Shown here: positions 42,947-51,512 of the stretch, piece after piece
Layout: each line of letters starts with the position of its first letter
How positions within the stretch are numbered: the stretch's first letter is position 1
From: Halomonas salipaludis
GTDB lineage: Bacteria; Pseudomonadota; Gammaproteobacteria; Pseudomonadales; Halomonadaceae
Assembly (NCBI RefSeq): GCF_002286975.1
Contig: NZ_NSKB01000006.1
Span: 424,401-488,400 of the forward strand
Reading direction: 5' to 3'
Length of the DNA: 64,000 bases
The notes under the pieces: model-generated
The model's database searches: none
Seen by the model: the letters and a program-made list of their open reading frames with translations, nothing else
Told to the model about the DNA's origin: nothing
Made by a program: the position numbers and the translations under genes

Positions 42947-44125
42947 TCAGCGGGCCAGTTCACGCATGGCCTCTTCCAGTCCTGCCAGTGTCATCGGATA
43001 CATGCGCTCGTCGATCAACTGGCGGATCAACTGGGTAGAGTGGGTGTATTCCCAGGCTCGCGGCGGCATGGGATTGAGCCAGGCCAGGCGCGGGAAGCGT
43101 TCGACCAGGCGCTTGAGCCACACAGCGCCGGACTCCTGGTTGAAATGCTCGACGCTGCCGCCGGGGTGAGTCACTTCATAGGGCGACATGGCGGCGTCGC
43201 CGACAATCACCACCTGATAGTCACTGCCGTAGGTATGCAGCACGTCCATGGTCGGGATGCGCTCGCTGTTGCGGCGCAAATTGTTGCGCCACAGCCCTTC
43301 GTAGACGCAGTTGTGGAAGTAGTAGGGCTCGAGGTGCTTGAACTCCGAACGCGCCGCCGAGAACAGCTCCTCGCAGGTGCGGATATGGTCGTCCATGGAG
43401 CCGCCGACATCGAGGAGCAGTAGCACCTTGACGGCGTTATGGCGTTCCGGGCGCATCTGCACGTTGAGCAGGCCGCCATCGCGGGCCGTCTCGCGGATGG
43501 TGGCATCGACGTCGAACTCCGCCGCCGCGCCCTGACGGGCGAACTTGCGCAGCCGGCGCAGTGCCATCTTGATGTTGCGCGTGCCCAGCTCCAGCGAGTC
43601 ATCGTAGTCGCGGAAGCGGCGCTCGTCCCATACCTTGATCGCCCGGTGATGGCGCGACCCCTCCTGGCCGATGCGGATGCCCTCGGGGTTATAGCCGTAG
43701 GCGCCGAAGGGACTGGTGCCGCCGGTACCGATCCACTTGTTGCCCCCGGCGTGGCGCTCCTTCTGCTCCTCGAGGCGCTTCTTGAAGGTCTCGATCAATG
43801 CCTCGAGTCCGCCCAGGGACTCGATCTGCGCCTTCTCCTCCTCGGAGAGCTGCTTTTCGAACTCGCGGCGCAGCCAGTCGTCGGGAATCAGCGCCTCGAT
43901 GGCGGCATCGAGATTCTCGAGCCCCTCGAACCAGGCGGCGAAGGCGCGATCGTAGCTGTCGAAATGCCGCTCGTCCTTGACCATCACGGTGCGCGCCACC
44001 TGGTAGAACGACTGCATGTCGGCGAACACCACGCCGTGTTCGACCACGGCATGCAGATCGAGCAGCTCGCGCAGCGACACCGGCACGCCGGCGCGCTTGA
44101 GGGTCTCGAACAGGCCGATGAACAT
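42947..44125 (-). CDS. VWA-domain (CoxE-like) protein
   Basis: The 392-residue protein has a helical N-terminal half and a C-terminal von Willebrand A domain from about 225. Its metal site is LLLLDVGGSMDDH (DxGGS variant of DxSxS), followed by TYGSDYQVVIVGDAAM. It lies three bases downstream of a MoxR-type ATPase gene. MoxR-VWA pairs act as metal-insertion or protein-assembly chaperones; the target of this pair is not evident from the neighbours. Confidence 0.85.
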   Translation of the reverse strand: MFIGLFETLKRAGVPVSLRELLDLHAVVEHGVVFADMQSFYQVARTVMVKDERHFDSYDRAFAAWFEGLENLDAAIEALIPDDWLRREFEKQLSEEEKAQIESLGGLEALIETFKKRLEEQKERHAGGNKWIGTGGTSPFGAYGYNPEGIRIGQEGSRHHRAIKVWDERRFRDYDDSLELGTRNIKMALRRLRKFARQGAAAEFDVDATIRETARDGGLLNVQMRPERHNAVKVLLLLDVGGSMDDHIRTCEELFSAARSEFKHLEPYYFHNCVYEGLWRNNLRRNSERIPTMDVLHTYGSDYQVVIVGDAAMSPYEVTHPGGSVEHFNQESGAVWLKRLVERFPRLAWLNPMPPRAWEYTHSTQLIRQLIDERMYPMTLAGLEEAMRELAR

Positions 44126-44128
44126 CGC

Positions 44129-44974
44129 TCAGCGACCCTTGCGACGCAGCATGAAGGCCAGCCGCTCGAGCAGCTGGGTATCCTGCTCGTTCTTGACCAG
44201 GGCGCCTGCCAGCGGTGGGATCGCCTTGGCGGGATCACGCTGATAGAGCGCCTCCTGGGCCAGCTCGTCGCTCATCAGCAGTTTCAGCCAGTCGACCAGC
44301 TCCGAGGTGGAGGGTTTCTTCTTCAGCCCCGGGGCCTGGCGCAGCTCGAAGAACACCTCCAGCGCCTCACCGACCAGCTTGGGCGCGATGTCGGGGAAGT
44401 GCACGTCGACGATCTGCTGCATGGTCTCGCGGTCGGGGAACTCGATGTAGTGGAAGAAGCAGCGGCGCAGGAAGGCGTCGGGCAACTCCTTCTCGTTGTT
44501 GGAGGTGATGACGATGATCGGCCGGTGGCGGGCGGCGATGGTCTCACCGGTCTCGTAGACATGGAATTCCATGCGATCCAGCTCCTGGAGCAGGTCGTTG
44601 GGGAATTCGATGTCGGCCTTGTCGATCTCGTCGATCAGCAGCACCACCCGCTCGTCGGCGGTGAAGGCCTCCCACAACTTGCCGGGCTTGATGTAGTTGG
44701 CGACGTTCTCGACGCCCTCTATGCCGAGCTGGGAGTCGCGCAGGCGGCTCACCGCGTCGTACTCATACAGGCCCTGGGCCGCCTTGGTACTGGACTTGAT
44801 GTGCCAGGTGATCAGTTGCGTGTTGAGCGAAGCCGCCAGCTCCTCGGCCAGCAGCGTCTTGCCGGTACCCGGTTCGCCCTTGATCAGCAGCGGGCGCTGC
44901 AGGGTCACCGCAGCGTTGACCGCCTGCTTGAGCGCCTCGGTGGCGACGTAGGAAGAAGTGGAATCAAACGCCAT
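44129..44974 (-). CDS. MoxR-type AAA+ ATPase
   Basis: The 281-residue protein has Walker A GEPGTGKTLLAEELA, Walker B VVLLIDEIDKAD, sensor 1 ITSNNEKELPDAFLRRCFFHYIE (including the arginine finger region) and a C-terminal helical lid. The family remodels or activates partner proteins together with VWA proteins. The following VWA gene starts three bases later on the same strand. It is shorter than RavA and lacks its extra domain. Confidence 0.9.
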   Translation of the reverse strand: MAFDSTSSYVATEALKQAVNAAVTLQRPLLIKGEPGTGKTLLAEELAASLNTQLITWHIKSSTKAAQGLYEYDAVSRLRDSQLGIEGVENVANYIKPGKLWEAFTADERVVLLIDEIDKADIEFPNDLLQELDRMEFHVYETGETIAARHRPIIVITSNNEKELPDAFLRRCFFHYIEFPDRETMQQIVDVHFPDIAPKLVGEALEVFFELRQAPGLKKKPSTSELVDWLKLLMSDELAQEALYQRDPAKAIPPLAGALVKNEQDTQLLERLAFMLRRKGR

Positions 44975-45017
44975 GGGTGAGCCTCTATGGAATCGGTCGT
45001 AGATTCAAACGAGTGTA

Positions 45018-45905
45018 TCAATATTGCTCGGCTAGCCGATAGGCCTCCACTAGGGTGGCTGGGTCGTGCTCGGCGTGACCGCGACTGGCGTGGGCGCGCA
45101 GCAGCTGGGCGGCGAGGCCGCTCATGGGGGTGGCGCTGCCGGCACGCTGGCTCTGGGCCGCGGCCATGTCGAGATCCTTGAGCAGGGTGCGCAAGTGCCA
45201 GGCGGGATTGGCAAAATCGCTTGCCGCCATGCGCGGGGTGAGGATCTGGAACGGCTTGGAGTCGGCAAAGCCGCCGGCCAGCGCCTCGCTCAGCCGGCTG
45301 GCATCGACGCCGCTGGCCTCGGCCAGGGCTACCATCTCGGCGATCACTGCCGCCTGGCAGCCGACGATCATCTGGTTGCAGACCTTGGTGACCTGGCCGC
45401 TGCCCACTGCGCCCATGTGCGTGATCCGAGCCGCCAGCGGCGCCAGCAGTGGGCGTGCCGAGGCGATACTCGCCTCGCTGCCGCCACACATGATCGCCAG
45501 GCTGCCGGCCTCGGCGCCGGCCACCCCACCAGAGACCGGTGCATCTACCCAGTGCATGCCGCACTGCTGATCGAGACGCGCAGCGCAGTCCCGGGTCGCC
45601 GCTGGGTCGCTGCTGGAGAGGTCGATCAGCAACTGGCTGGGGCGGCCGTGAGCGGCAACGCCGTCGGCGCCGAACACCACCTCTTCTACCGCCGCGGTAT
45701 TGGCCAGGCACAGCATAATTGTGTCGACCTCGGCGACCAGTTCGCCGATCGAGGCTGCCGCTCGCGCCCCGGTCGCGACCAGGGAGCGGGCCTTGGCTGG
45801 GGTGCGGTTCCAGACCGTGACATCGAAGCCTGCAGACAGCAGACGCCGCGTCATGGGGGCGCCCATCAGGCCGATGCCGATAAAGCCAATGCGGAGGTAG
45901 GACAT
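45018..45905 (-). CDS. NAD(P)-dependent beta-hydroxyacid dehydrogenase (HIBADH/GarR family)
   Basis: The 295-residue protein has the N-terminal Rossmann signature IGFIGIGLMGAPMTRRLL, the substrate motif DAPVSGGVAGAEAGSL and the catalytic Lys in GSGQVTKVCNQMIVG. These fit 3-hydroxyisobutyrate, tartronate-semialdehyde or related dehydrogenases. Substrate cannot be decided from sequence. GAGGAAC precedes the ATG. It is not adjacent to valine or glyoxylate genes. Confidence 0.88.
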   Translation of the reverse strand: MSYLRIGFIGIGLMGAPMTRRLLSAGFDVTVWNRTPAKARSLVATGARAAASIGELVAEVDTIMLCLANTAAVEEVVFGADGVAAHGRPSQLLIDLSSSDPAATRDCAARLDQQCGMHWVDAPVSGGVAGAEAGSLAIMCGGSEASIASARPLLAPLAARITHMGAVGSGQVTKVCNQMIVGCQAAVIAEMVALAEASGVDASRLSEALAGGFADSKPFQILTPRMAASDFANPAWHLRTLLKDLDMAAAQSQRAGSATPMSGLAAQLLRAHASRGHAEHDPATLVEAYRLAEQY

Positions 45906-46200
45906 GGCATGTTCCTCACAGATAAAGCCACAGCATGCGCGAAGCTACCAAAGGCGACAATGCGAAAGCGTCTGCCGGAAGCCAACGCCCGATAATGTCA
46001 TGGGTGAAGAGAACGGCAAGATACACTGGCAAGCCCCGATAAAGCAGTAGATGCGCCGAAGTAATGCACAGCGGTCAAAAAAAGCCCCTATTTGGTGCAG
46101 GGCAGCATGGATGGCGTAGGCAGCGAGCCCTGTCTGGCACGCAATATATGTGTAAAATGCTGATTTTTAATGGCCTTTGTAAAAGTTGGCTCGGTCAATG

Positions 46201-46371
46201 CATTATATTACGCAGACAAACACAGACAACGGCGCTTCACCTGCATCGCCTGAGTCGCAGCCAACAACAAGGATTACGCTGCGATAGGTGGAACGCCCAC
46301 ATCACCTCCATCGAGGTGATACACCGAGTGAGCTGGCGTGCTCCCCTGGTCCCCTTCGGGGGACCTTTTTT
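46201..46371 (+). ncRNA. Candidate small RNA ending in a strong terminator
   Basis: A perfect rho-independent terminator, GGTCCCC-TTCG-GGGGACC (46348-46365) plus six T residues, reads on the plus strand although all nearby genes are on the minus strand. Just upstream is a perfect eight-base hairpin with a four-base loop (ATCACCTC/GAGGTGAT, 46301-46320). This suggests a transcript of roughly 150-170 bases beginning after the AT-rich block. I do not recognise an Rfam family. The exact 5' end is a guess. Confidence 0.5.
46331..46349 (+). repeat. Copy 1 of the short dispersed element
   Basis: AGCTGGCGTGCTCCCCTGG forms the base of the candidate small RNA's terminator region. It matches 51345-51363 at 18 of 19 positions. 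A more degenerate copy, including the terminator-like part, is at 51368-51403. All three have the same orientation. Confidence 0.7.
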
Positions 46372-46427
46372 ATGGGCGAAGGAAAATCTCGGCGCCCATG
46401 GCGAGTGCTGTCAAGCAATTATGGGAG

Positions 46428-48014
46428 CTAGCAGCCTGCGGCTCCACCGTCGCTGCGTGGGTCATGGGCGCCTTCGATCAATCCGTCCGGGTGGTGCACG
46501 ATGCCGCCGGCGTGGCCCATGCTGTCGCTGAACGCCTCGGGCAATACTTCCACGTCATGGCCCAGGGCGCGGAGTGCTGTCACCGTGTCGTCGGGGATGC
46601 GTGACTCAAGCTTGAGGTTGGTGCTCGACTCGCCCCAGGTGCGGCCCAACAGCCAGCGCGGCGCACTCACCGCCTGCTGCAGTGTCTGGTGGTGGAAGGC
46701 ATAGCGCGAAAAGACCGCGGCCTGGGTCTGCGGCTGGCCCTCGCCGCCCATGGTGCCGTAGACCAGCGTGCGTCCATCTCGGAAGCGGGCCAGCGCCGGA
46801 TTGAGGGTGTGGAAGGGCTTGCGGCCCGGCCCCAGCCCGCGCAGCGAGTCGGTATCGAGGCTGAAGCTGATACCGCGGTTCTGCCACAGCACGCCGCTCT
46901 CGGGCAGCACCACGCCGCTGCCGAATTCCCAGAAGATGCTCTGGATGAAGCTCACCGCACGGCCCTGGCTATCCACGCAGCCCAGCCACACCGTATCTCC
47001 CGGCAGCGCCTGGTGTGGCCAGGGCAGTGCGCGCTGCATATCGATCTGCGCCACCTCGCGTTGGAGTGCCGCCTCCTCGAGTAGTGGCTGCAGCGGGGCG
47101 GGCAGCCTCTCGGGGTCGGTGACCAGGTGGTCGCGCAGGATGAAGGCGCGCTTGGTGGCCTCGATCAGTCCATGCAGGTGGGCCACGCTCTCGCCCTCGG
47201 CCACCTCGAGGCGCGCGTAGAGGGCCAGGATCATCAGCGAGGCCACGCCCTGGGTGGGTGCCGGCAGGTTGTACAGCGTGGCCTCGTCGAGACTCACCTC
47301 CAACGGCGTGACGCGGCGGGGGCGATAGCGGTTGAAGTCGTCGCGGCGCAGCGGGCTGCCCAGCGCTGCCAGGTCGCGGGCCATGCTGGTGGCCAGCTCG
47401 CCGCGATAGAAATCGTCGAGCCCGGCCTCGGCCAGGCGTCTTAGGGTACTGGCCAGGCGCGGCTGGCGCAGCCGGCTGCCTTCCAGCGGGGCCTCGCCGG
47501 CGTTGAGGAAGGCGTCGCTGAATCCCGGACTCGCAGAGAGCCGCTCGCGATGCTTGGCGGTCAGCTGCTGCTGGCTCCTGGTGACCGCTATGCCCTGCTC
47601 GGCATGGCGGATGGCATCGGCCAGCAGCTGCTCCAGCGGCAGCGCCTGCCCCCAGTCGGCGGCGACTGCCAGCGCCTCGTGCCAGCCGCCGACGGTGCCG
47701 GCCATGGTCAGCGCCGCCAGCGGGCCGCGCTCGGGGATGCTGGCGTGACCGGCATAGAAATCAGGGGTCGCCAGGCCGGCGGCGGGACCACAGGCATCGA
47801 TGGCCAGCGGGGGCTTGCCAGGTTCGTGAATCAACCAGAAACCGTCGCCGCCCAGGGCATTCATATGCGGGTAGGCGACGGCAACGGCCGCGGCAGCGGC
47901 GACCATCGCCTCGACCGCATTGCCGCCGGCCTTGAGTACGTCGCAACCGGCGTCGGCGGCAAGGTGATGAGGGGCGACACACATGCCGCCGTAACTGCGT
48001 TGGGTATGGATCAT
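46428..48014 (-). CDS. Gamma-glutamyltransferase-family Ntn hydrolase, cytosolic
   Basis: The 528-residue protein is a GGT-like proenzyme that should self-cleave before Thr341 in PGDTVWLGCVDSQG. Family segments are MNALGGDGFWLIHEP, NLPAPTQGVASL, IEATKRAFILRDHL and GTMGGEGQPQTQAAV. It has no signal peptide, unlike E. coli Ggt, so it acts in the cytoplasm. This resembles the YwrD/HpxW branch, in which HpxW is an oxamate amidohydrolase. It lies 51 bases after dctM and probably processes the compound imported by that transporter. The substrate is unknown. Confidence 0.83.
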   Translation of the reverse strand: MIHTQRSYGGMCVAPHHLAADAGCDVLKAGGNAVEAMVAAAAAVAVAYPHMNALGGDGFWLIHEPGKPPLAIDACGPAAGLATPDFYAGHASIPERGPLAALTMAGTVGGWHEALAVAADWGQALPLEQLLADAIRHAEQGIAVTRSQQQLTAKHRERLSASPGFSDAFLNAGEAPLEGSRLRQPRLASTLRRLAEAGLDDFYRGELATSMARDLAALGSPLRRDDFNRYRPRRVTPLEVSLDEATLYNLPAPTQGVASLMILALYARLEVAEGESVAHLHGLIEATKRAFILRDHLVTDPERLPAPLQPLLEEAALQREVAQIDMQRALPWPHQALPGDTVWLGCVDSQGRAVSFIQSIFWEFGSGVVLPESGVLWQNRGISFSLDTDSLRGLGPGRKPFHTLNPALARFRDGRTLVYGTMGGEGQPQTQAAVFSRYAFHHQTLQQAVSAPRWLLGRTWGESSTNLKLESRIPDDTVTALRALGHDVEVLPEAFSDSMGHAGGIVHHPDGLIEGAHDPRSDGGAAGC

Positions 48015-48065
48015 CGGGCGTGTCTCTTGTTGTCGGTCGGGTGTTGTCGATCGGGCGTATCCGGG

Positions 48066-49391
48066 TTACCAGCCGATGGCCCGGGGCAGCCAGGTGGCAA
48101 TGGCGGGGAACGTGAACACCAGCGCCACGGCCAGGAACTGCAGCGCGATAAAGGGCAAGGCGCCCTTGTAGATATCCAGCGTGGAGACCTCCTTGGGCGC
48201 CACGCCCTTGAGGAAGAATAGCGACCAGCCGAAGGGCGGGGTCAGGAACGAGGTCTGCAGGATCAACCCGACCAGAATGCCCAGCCACACCATGTCGACA
48301 CCCAGCTGCACGAAGAATGGCAAGAACAGCGGCAGCGCGATATAGGTGATTTCGATCCACTCGAGGAAGAACCCCAGCACGAACATCAGCAGCAGCATGA
48401 ACAGTAGCGCACCGGTCTCGCCGCCTGGCACCCAGTCGAACATGCGGGCGACCAGATGCTCGCCGCCCAGGCCGCGGAACGCCAAGCCAAATACCTGGGC
48501 ACAGATCAGGATGAAGAACACCATCGCCGAGATCAGCAGGGTGGCGGTGGCCACCTCCTTGAGCAGGTTGAAGCTGAGGCGCCCGGAGAGAGCGACGAAC
48601 AGCAGCGCGCCCAGCGCTCCCATGGCGGCTGCCTCGGTGGGGGCTGCGACACCACCGATGATCGAGCCGAGCACCGCCACCACCAGGCCCACCGGTGGGC
48701 CGACCACCAGCACTACCTTGCGGAGCAGCTGCCCGCGTGAGAGGGCGGCACGCTCAGCGGCCGGGATTGGCGGCATCAAGCCCGGCCGCAGCGCGGCCAG
48801 GACCAGGATGGCGACGATGTAGACCGCCGCCAGGGTCAGCCCAGGCACCATGGCGGCGGCAAACATGGTGCCCACCGATTCACCGAGGATCTCGGCCAGC
48901 AGGATCAGCACCAGGCTCGGTGGAATGATCTGGCCGAGGGTGCCTGAGGCGCAGATCATGCCGGTGGCCAGCGACTTGGGGTAGCCGCGCCTCAGCAGCG
49001 TCGGCAGGGTCAGCAGACCCAGCGTGACAATGGTGGCGCCGACGATGCCGGTGGCGGCACCCAGCAGCACCCCCACTGCGATGATGGCCACGCCCATGCC
49101 GCCTGAGATACTACCGAACAGATGGCCCACCACGTCGATCAGCTCCTCGGCGAGCTTGGATTTCTCCAGCATCACGCCCATGAACACGAACAGCGGTATG
49201 GCCATGAAGGTGTAGTTGGTGACGACGCCGTAGATGCGCGACGGCAGTAGGTTGAAGAGTGCCGGCCCGAAGCCGATGAAACCGAAGAAGAACGCAGTGC
49301 TGGCAATGGCGATGCCGACCGGCAGGCCGATCAGCAGCAGCACGAAGAACGCCCCGATCATGCCGATCGCGAGCCACTCGTTAGGAGACAT
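48066..49391 (-). CDS. dctM: TRAP transporter large permease DctM
   Basis: The 441-residue membrane protein has about 12 hydrophobic segments and belongs to the DctM family, which carries the cation-coupled transport pathway of TRAP systems. Typical segments are GLPVGIAIASTAFFFG near the start, ATGIVGATIVTLG in the middle and SGTLGQIIPPSLVLILLAE. It begins three bases after dctQ and is followed by the GGT-like gene in the same operon. Confidence 0.93.
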   Translation of the reverse strand: MSPNEWLAIGMIGAFFVLLLIGLPVGIAIASTAFFFGFIGFGPALFNLLPSRIYGVVTNYTFMAIPLFVFMGVMLEKSKLAEELIDVVGHLFGSISGGMGVAIIAVGVLLGAATGIVGATIVTLGLLTLPTLLRRGYPKSLATGMICASGTLGQIIPPSLVLILLAEILGESVGTMFAAAMVPGLTLAAVYIVAILVLAALRPGLMPPIPAAERAALSRGQLLRKVVLVVGPPVGLVVAVLGSIIGGVAAPTEAAAMGALGALLFVALSGRLSFNLLKEVATATLLISAMVFFILICAQVFGLAFRGLGGEHLVARMFDWVPGGETGALLFMLLLMFVLGFFLEWIEITYIALPLFLPFFVQLGVDMVWLGILVGLILQTSFLTPPFGWSLFFLKGVAPKEVSTLDIYKGALPFIALQFLAVALVFTFPAIATWLPRAIGW

Positions 49392-49394
49392 CAG

Positions 49395-49904
49395 TCATTC
49401 ACCTCTTGGCGGAAGGGCAAAGGCGTGGCGCAGGACATGTGCCAGGCTCTGCATGGCAAGCAGCAGGAACCCCAGTGGTATGAAGGACTTGAGAGCCCAG
49501 CGCCAGGGCAGTCCACCGGGATTGGGGGAGGCCTCGTTGCGCACCCACGACTGGCTGATCCAGGGCAGCGTCAGCCAGGCCGCGTAGAGCCCGATCGCCA
49601 GCAGCAGCAGGCCGCCAATGACTTCGATGACACGCTGCAGCCCTTCCGGAAAGCGTTCGTAGAAGACATCCACGCGCACCTGTTCACCGGCGTAAAGCGC
49701 ATAGGACATACCGAACAGCGCGATCGGTGAGATCAAGTGCCACTGCAGCTCCTGAAGCCAGATCGCGCCAATCCGGAACAGGTAGCGCATCAGGACATCG
49801 CCGGCGACCAGCAGTACCAGTACCACGCAGGTCCAGGCGGCGATCCAGCCGAACAGCCGGACCGCCGCCTCGAGCCCGTGGACCAAGCGTTCCACGGCGC
49901 GCAC
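49395..49904 (-). CDS. dctQ: TRAP transporter small permease DctQ
   Basis: The 169-residue protein has four membrane helices with the DctQ motif MRYLFRIGAIWLQELQWHL. I use the GTG at 49904, one base after the dctP stop and preceded by a GGGGGTG sequence. The frame runs back to 49964, but that would overlap dctP by 59 bases with no family similarity. It couples the binding protein to DctM. Confidence 0.88.
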   Translation of the reverse strand: MRAVERLVHGLEAAVRLFGWIAAWTCVVLVLLVAGDVLMRYLFRIGAIWLQELQWHLISPIALFGMSYALYAGEQVRVDVFYERFPEGLQRVIEVIGGLLLLAIGLYAAWLTLPWISQSWVRNEASPNPGGLPWRWALKSFIPLGFLLLAMQSLAHVLRHAFALPPRGE

Positions 49905-49905
49905 G

Positions 49906-51009
49906 CTACACCCCCAGAATGTCTTTGAGCCACGGTCCTTCGCTGATGCTGGCCCAGCGATCATGGTTGGCCTTGAAGGCCATGTAGCTGTCGTGGACCT
50001 TGCGCACCATTGGGTCGGCGTTGGCCTCGGTTTCCAGGGTGTCGAGGGTCGCCTCGCGCAGCGCCTCGACCACCGGCTCCGGCAGGACCTGGGCGGTAAC
50101 GCCGTGATTTTCCACCAGGTCGGTCAGTGCCTCGCCGTTGACGGCTTCCGACCAGGCCAGGCTCTCCATGCAGGCGGCCTGGCAGGCGGTGCGCACCATC
50201 ATCTTCAGGTCGTCGGGCAGGCTGTCCCAGTGCGACTTGGAGATCAGCAGTTCGCCGGTGGTGGCGGGTTCATGCCAGCCGGTGGTGTGGTAGTACTTGG
50301 CAGCGTTCTGCAGTCCCAGGCGGCGATCCTGATAGGGGCCGACAAACTCCGCGGCATCGATCACGCCGCGTTCCAGGGCGGGGAATATCTCACCGCCCGG
50401 CAGCACCCTGGCATCCACCCCCAGCGCCGCATAGACCTGGCCGGCGAGTCCGGGGATGCGCATGCGCAGCCCGTTGAGCTGGCTGACGTCTTCGATTGGT
50501 TCGCGGAACCAGCCGGTCATCTGCACCCCGGTGTTGTTCATCGGCAGGGCTACCATGCCGTAGGGCTCGTAGACCTCCTGCCACAGCTCCAGGCCGCCGC
50601 CGTGGTAGAGCCAGGCCATGTGGCCCATGTAGCTCATGCCGAAGGGCACGGTAGTGAAGTATTGGGCGGCGAAGGTGGTGCCCGACCAGAAGTAGCTGTT
50701 AGCGGCATTCATCTCGATGGTGCCGGCCTGCACGGCCTCGAATCCCTCGAAGGCGGGTATCAATTCGCCGGCGGCGAAGTGCTGGATATTGAAGCGCCCG
50801 CCGGACATGGCATTGATCTTGTGGATGATGTCGGTGGGACTGCCGGGACCTTCGGTGTAGAAGGGCGCGCCGGGGCCGTAGGCATTGGTCATTCGCCAGT
50901 TGACGGTCTCGGAGGATTGAGCGCGGGCGATGGCCGGAGCACCCATGATCATGCCGGCGGTGGAGGAGACGGCGGCGGTAGTCAGGAACTTGCGACGAGA
51001 TAGCGACAT
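49906..51009 (-). CDS. dctP: TRAP transporter substrate-binding protein, TakP-like
   Basis: The 367-residue protein has a twin-arginine signal (SLSRRKFLTTAAVSS...AIARA, residues 1-30), so it is exported folded. The mature domain shows GGEIFPALERGVIDAAEFVGPY, YYHTTGWHEP and the conserved Arg in LNGLRMRIPG. This subgroup includes TakP, which binds 2-oxoacids, with length close to this protein. A 2-oxo or related carboxylate is a reasonable ligand. The start at 51009 is preceded by GGGTGA. A palindrome at 51082-51093 probably controls it. Confidence 0.9.
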   Translation of the reverse strand: MSLSRRKFLTTAAVSSTAGMIMGAPAIARAQSSETVNWRMTNAYGPGAPFYTEGPGSPTDIIHKINAMSGGRFNIQHFAAGELIPAFEGFEAVQAGTIEMNAANSYFWSGTTFAAQYFTTVPFGMSYMGHMAWLYHGGGLELWQEVYEPYGMVALPMNNTGVQMTGWFREPIEDVSQLNGLRMRIPGLAGQVYAALGVDARVLPGGEIFPALERGVIDAAEFVGPYQDRRLGLQNAAKYYHTTGWHEPATTGELLISKSHWDSLPDDLKMMVRTACQAACMESLAWSEAVNGEALTDLVENHGVTAQVLPEPVVEALREATLDTLETEANADPMVRKVHDSYMAFKANHDRWASISEGPWLKDILGV

Positions 51010-51080
51010 TGCGTTCACCCTTGGGCAGCAAATGGGATGGTGTAGCGGTTGCCACCCTGGGCGATGCAATGGATGTGCCA

Positions 51081-51097
51081 TAAAATCGATTTTTTAT
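51081..51097 (-). promoter_or_regulatory. AT-rich palindrome upstream of dctP
   Basis: AAAATCGATTTT (51082-51093) is a perfect 12-base palindrome within TAAAATCGATTTTTTAT, about 72 bases before the dctP start. It could be a regulator operator. A related TAAAAT...GATTTTTAAT motif occurs at 46153-46171. No regulator gene is adjacent. Confidence 0.4.
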
Positions 51098-51344
51098 GTC
51101 TACGCTGATTTTCCCGCACGTTATCGGTAGTGGCCATGGGCCGCCGCGGGGCTATCCCACGGCTCGCCGTGCACCAAAAGCGGCTGGACCCTCAGCAGTT
51201 TGTGCCGCGATGGCGCGACAGCAAACGAGTGGGCATGTGTTGCCTGGGTGCGGGATAGATACAGGCATAGTGCACCCGTGCCGCAATAGCGCAGGTGCCG
51301 TGAGAGAGGGATGAATAAGGTGGGCATGACGTGGGGAGAAAAAA

Positions 51345-51403
51345 AGCTGGCGTACTCCCCTGGGGTGAACTGGCGTGCACCCCCGATCCCTGAAGGGACC
51401 TTG
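51345..51403 (+). repeat. Copies 2 and 3 of the short dispersed element
   Basis: AGCTGGCGTACTCCCCTGG (51345-51363) and AACTGGCGTGCACCCCC (51368-51384) repeat the element at 46331. The latter continues into GATCCCTGAAGGGACCTT, a decayed version of the terminator found at 46348-46371. They may be remnants of a second copy of the candidate small RNA. Confidence 0.6.
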
Positions 51404-51512
51404 TTGTCTTGTTGAGTCGCTTGTTCGACCAGACGCCTTGTTGTGGTTGTGCGCCCTGTGTCGACCCATGAAGTGTCGTAGCCACGGCCCACGGAAACAA
51501 TGCGACCTTGGT

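Larger units (their letters stand above)
45906..46427. other. 522-base spacer with probable small RNA gene
   Basis: No protein-coding gene is convincing here. The stretch 46130-46220 is AT-rich compared with its surroundings and holds a TAAAAT...GATTTTTAAT motif (46153-46171). An AT-rich CATTATATTA segment (46201-46210) could serve as a -10 for plus-strand transcription. The promoter of the dehydrogenase must lie at the left end. Confidence 0.6.
51010..51512. other. 503-base spacer upstream of the TRAP operon
   Basis: No gene is supported. The left part contains the dctP promoter region with an AT-rich palindrome. The middle has no recognisable structure. The right part holds two copies of a short element also found at 46331 and a small terminator-like hairpin (51387-51400) on the plus strand. 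Confidence 0.6.

Noticed and set aside
43439..44980. 513-codon open frame on the plus strand opposite the VWA and MoxR genes
   Set aside because: It spans two well supported genes antisense and has no motif.
46338..46604. 88-codon plus-strand frame after the candidate small RNA
   Set aside because: It crosses the terminator and runs antisense into the GGT-like gene without any motif.
51152..51500. Small open frames of about 100 codons on the minus strand upstream of dctP
   Set aside because: No ribosome site or family similarity, several frames overlap each other, and the region carries repeat-like non-coding elements.
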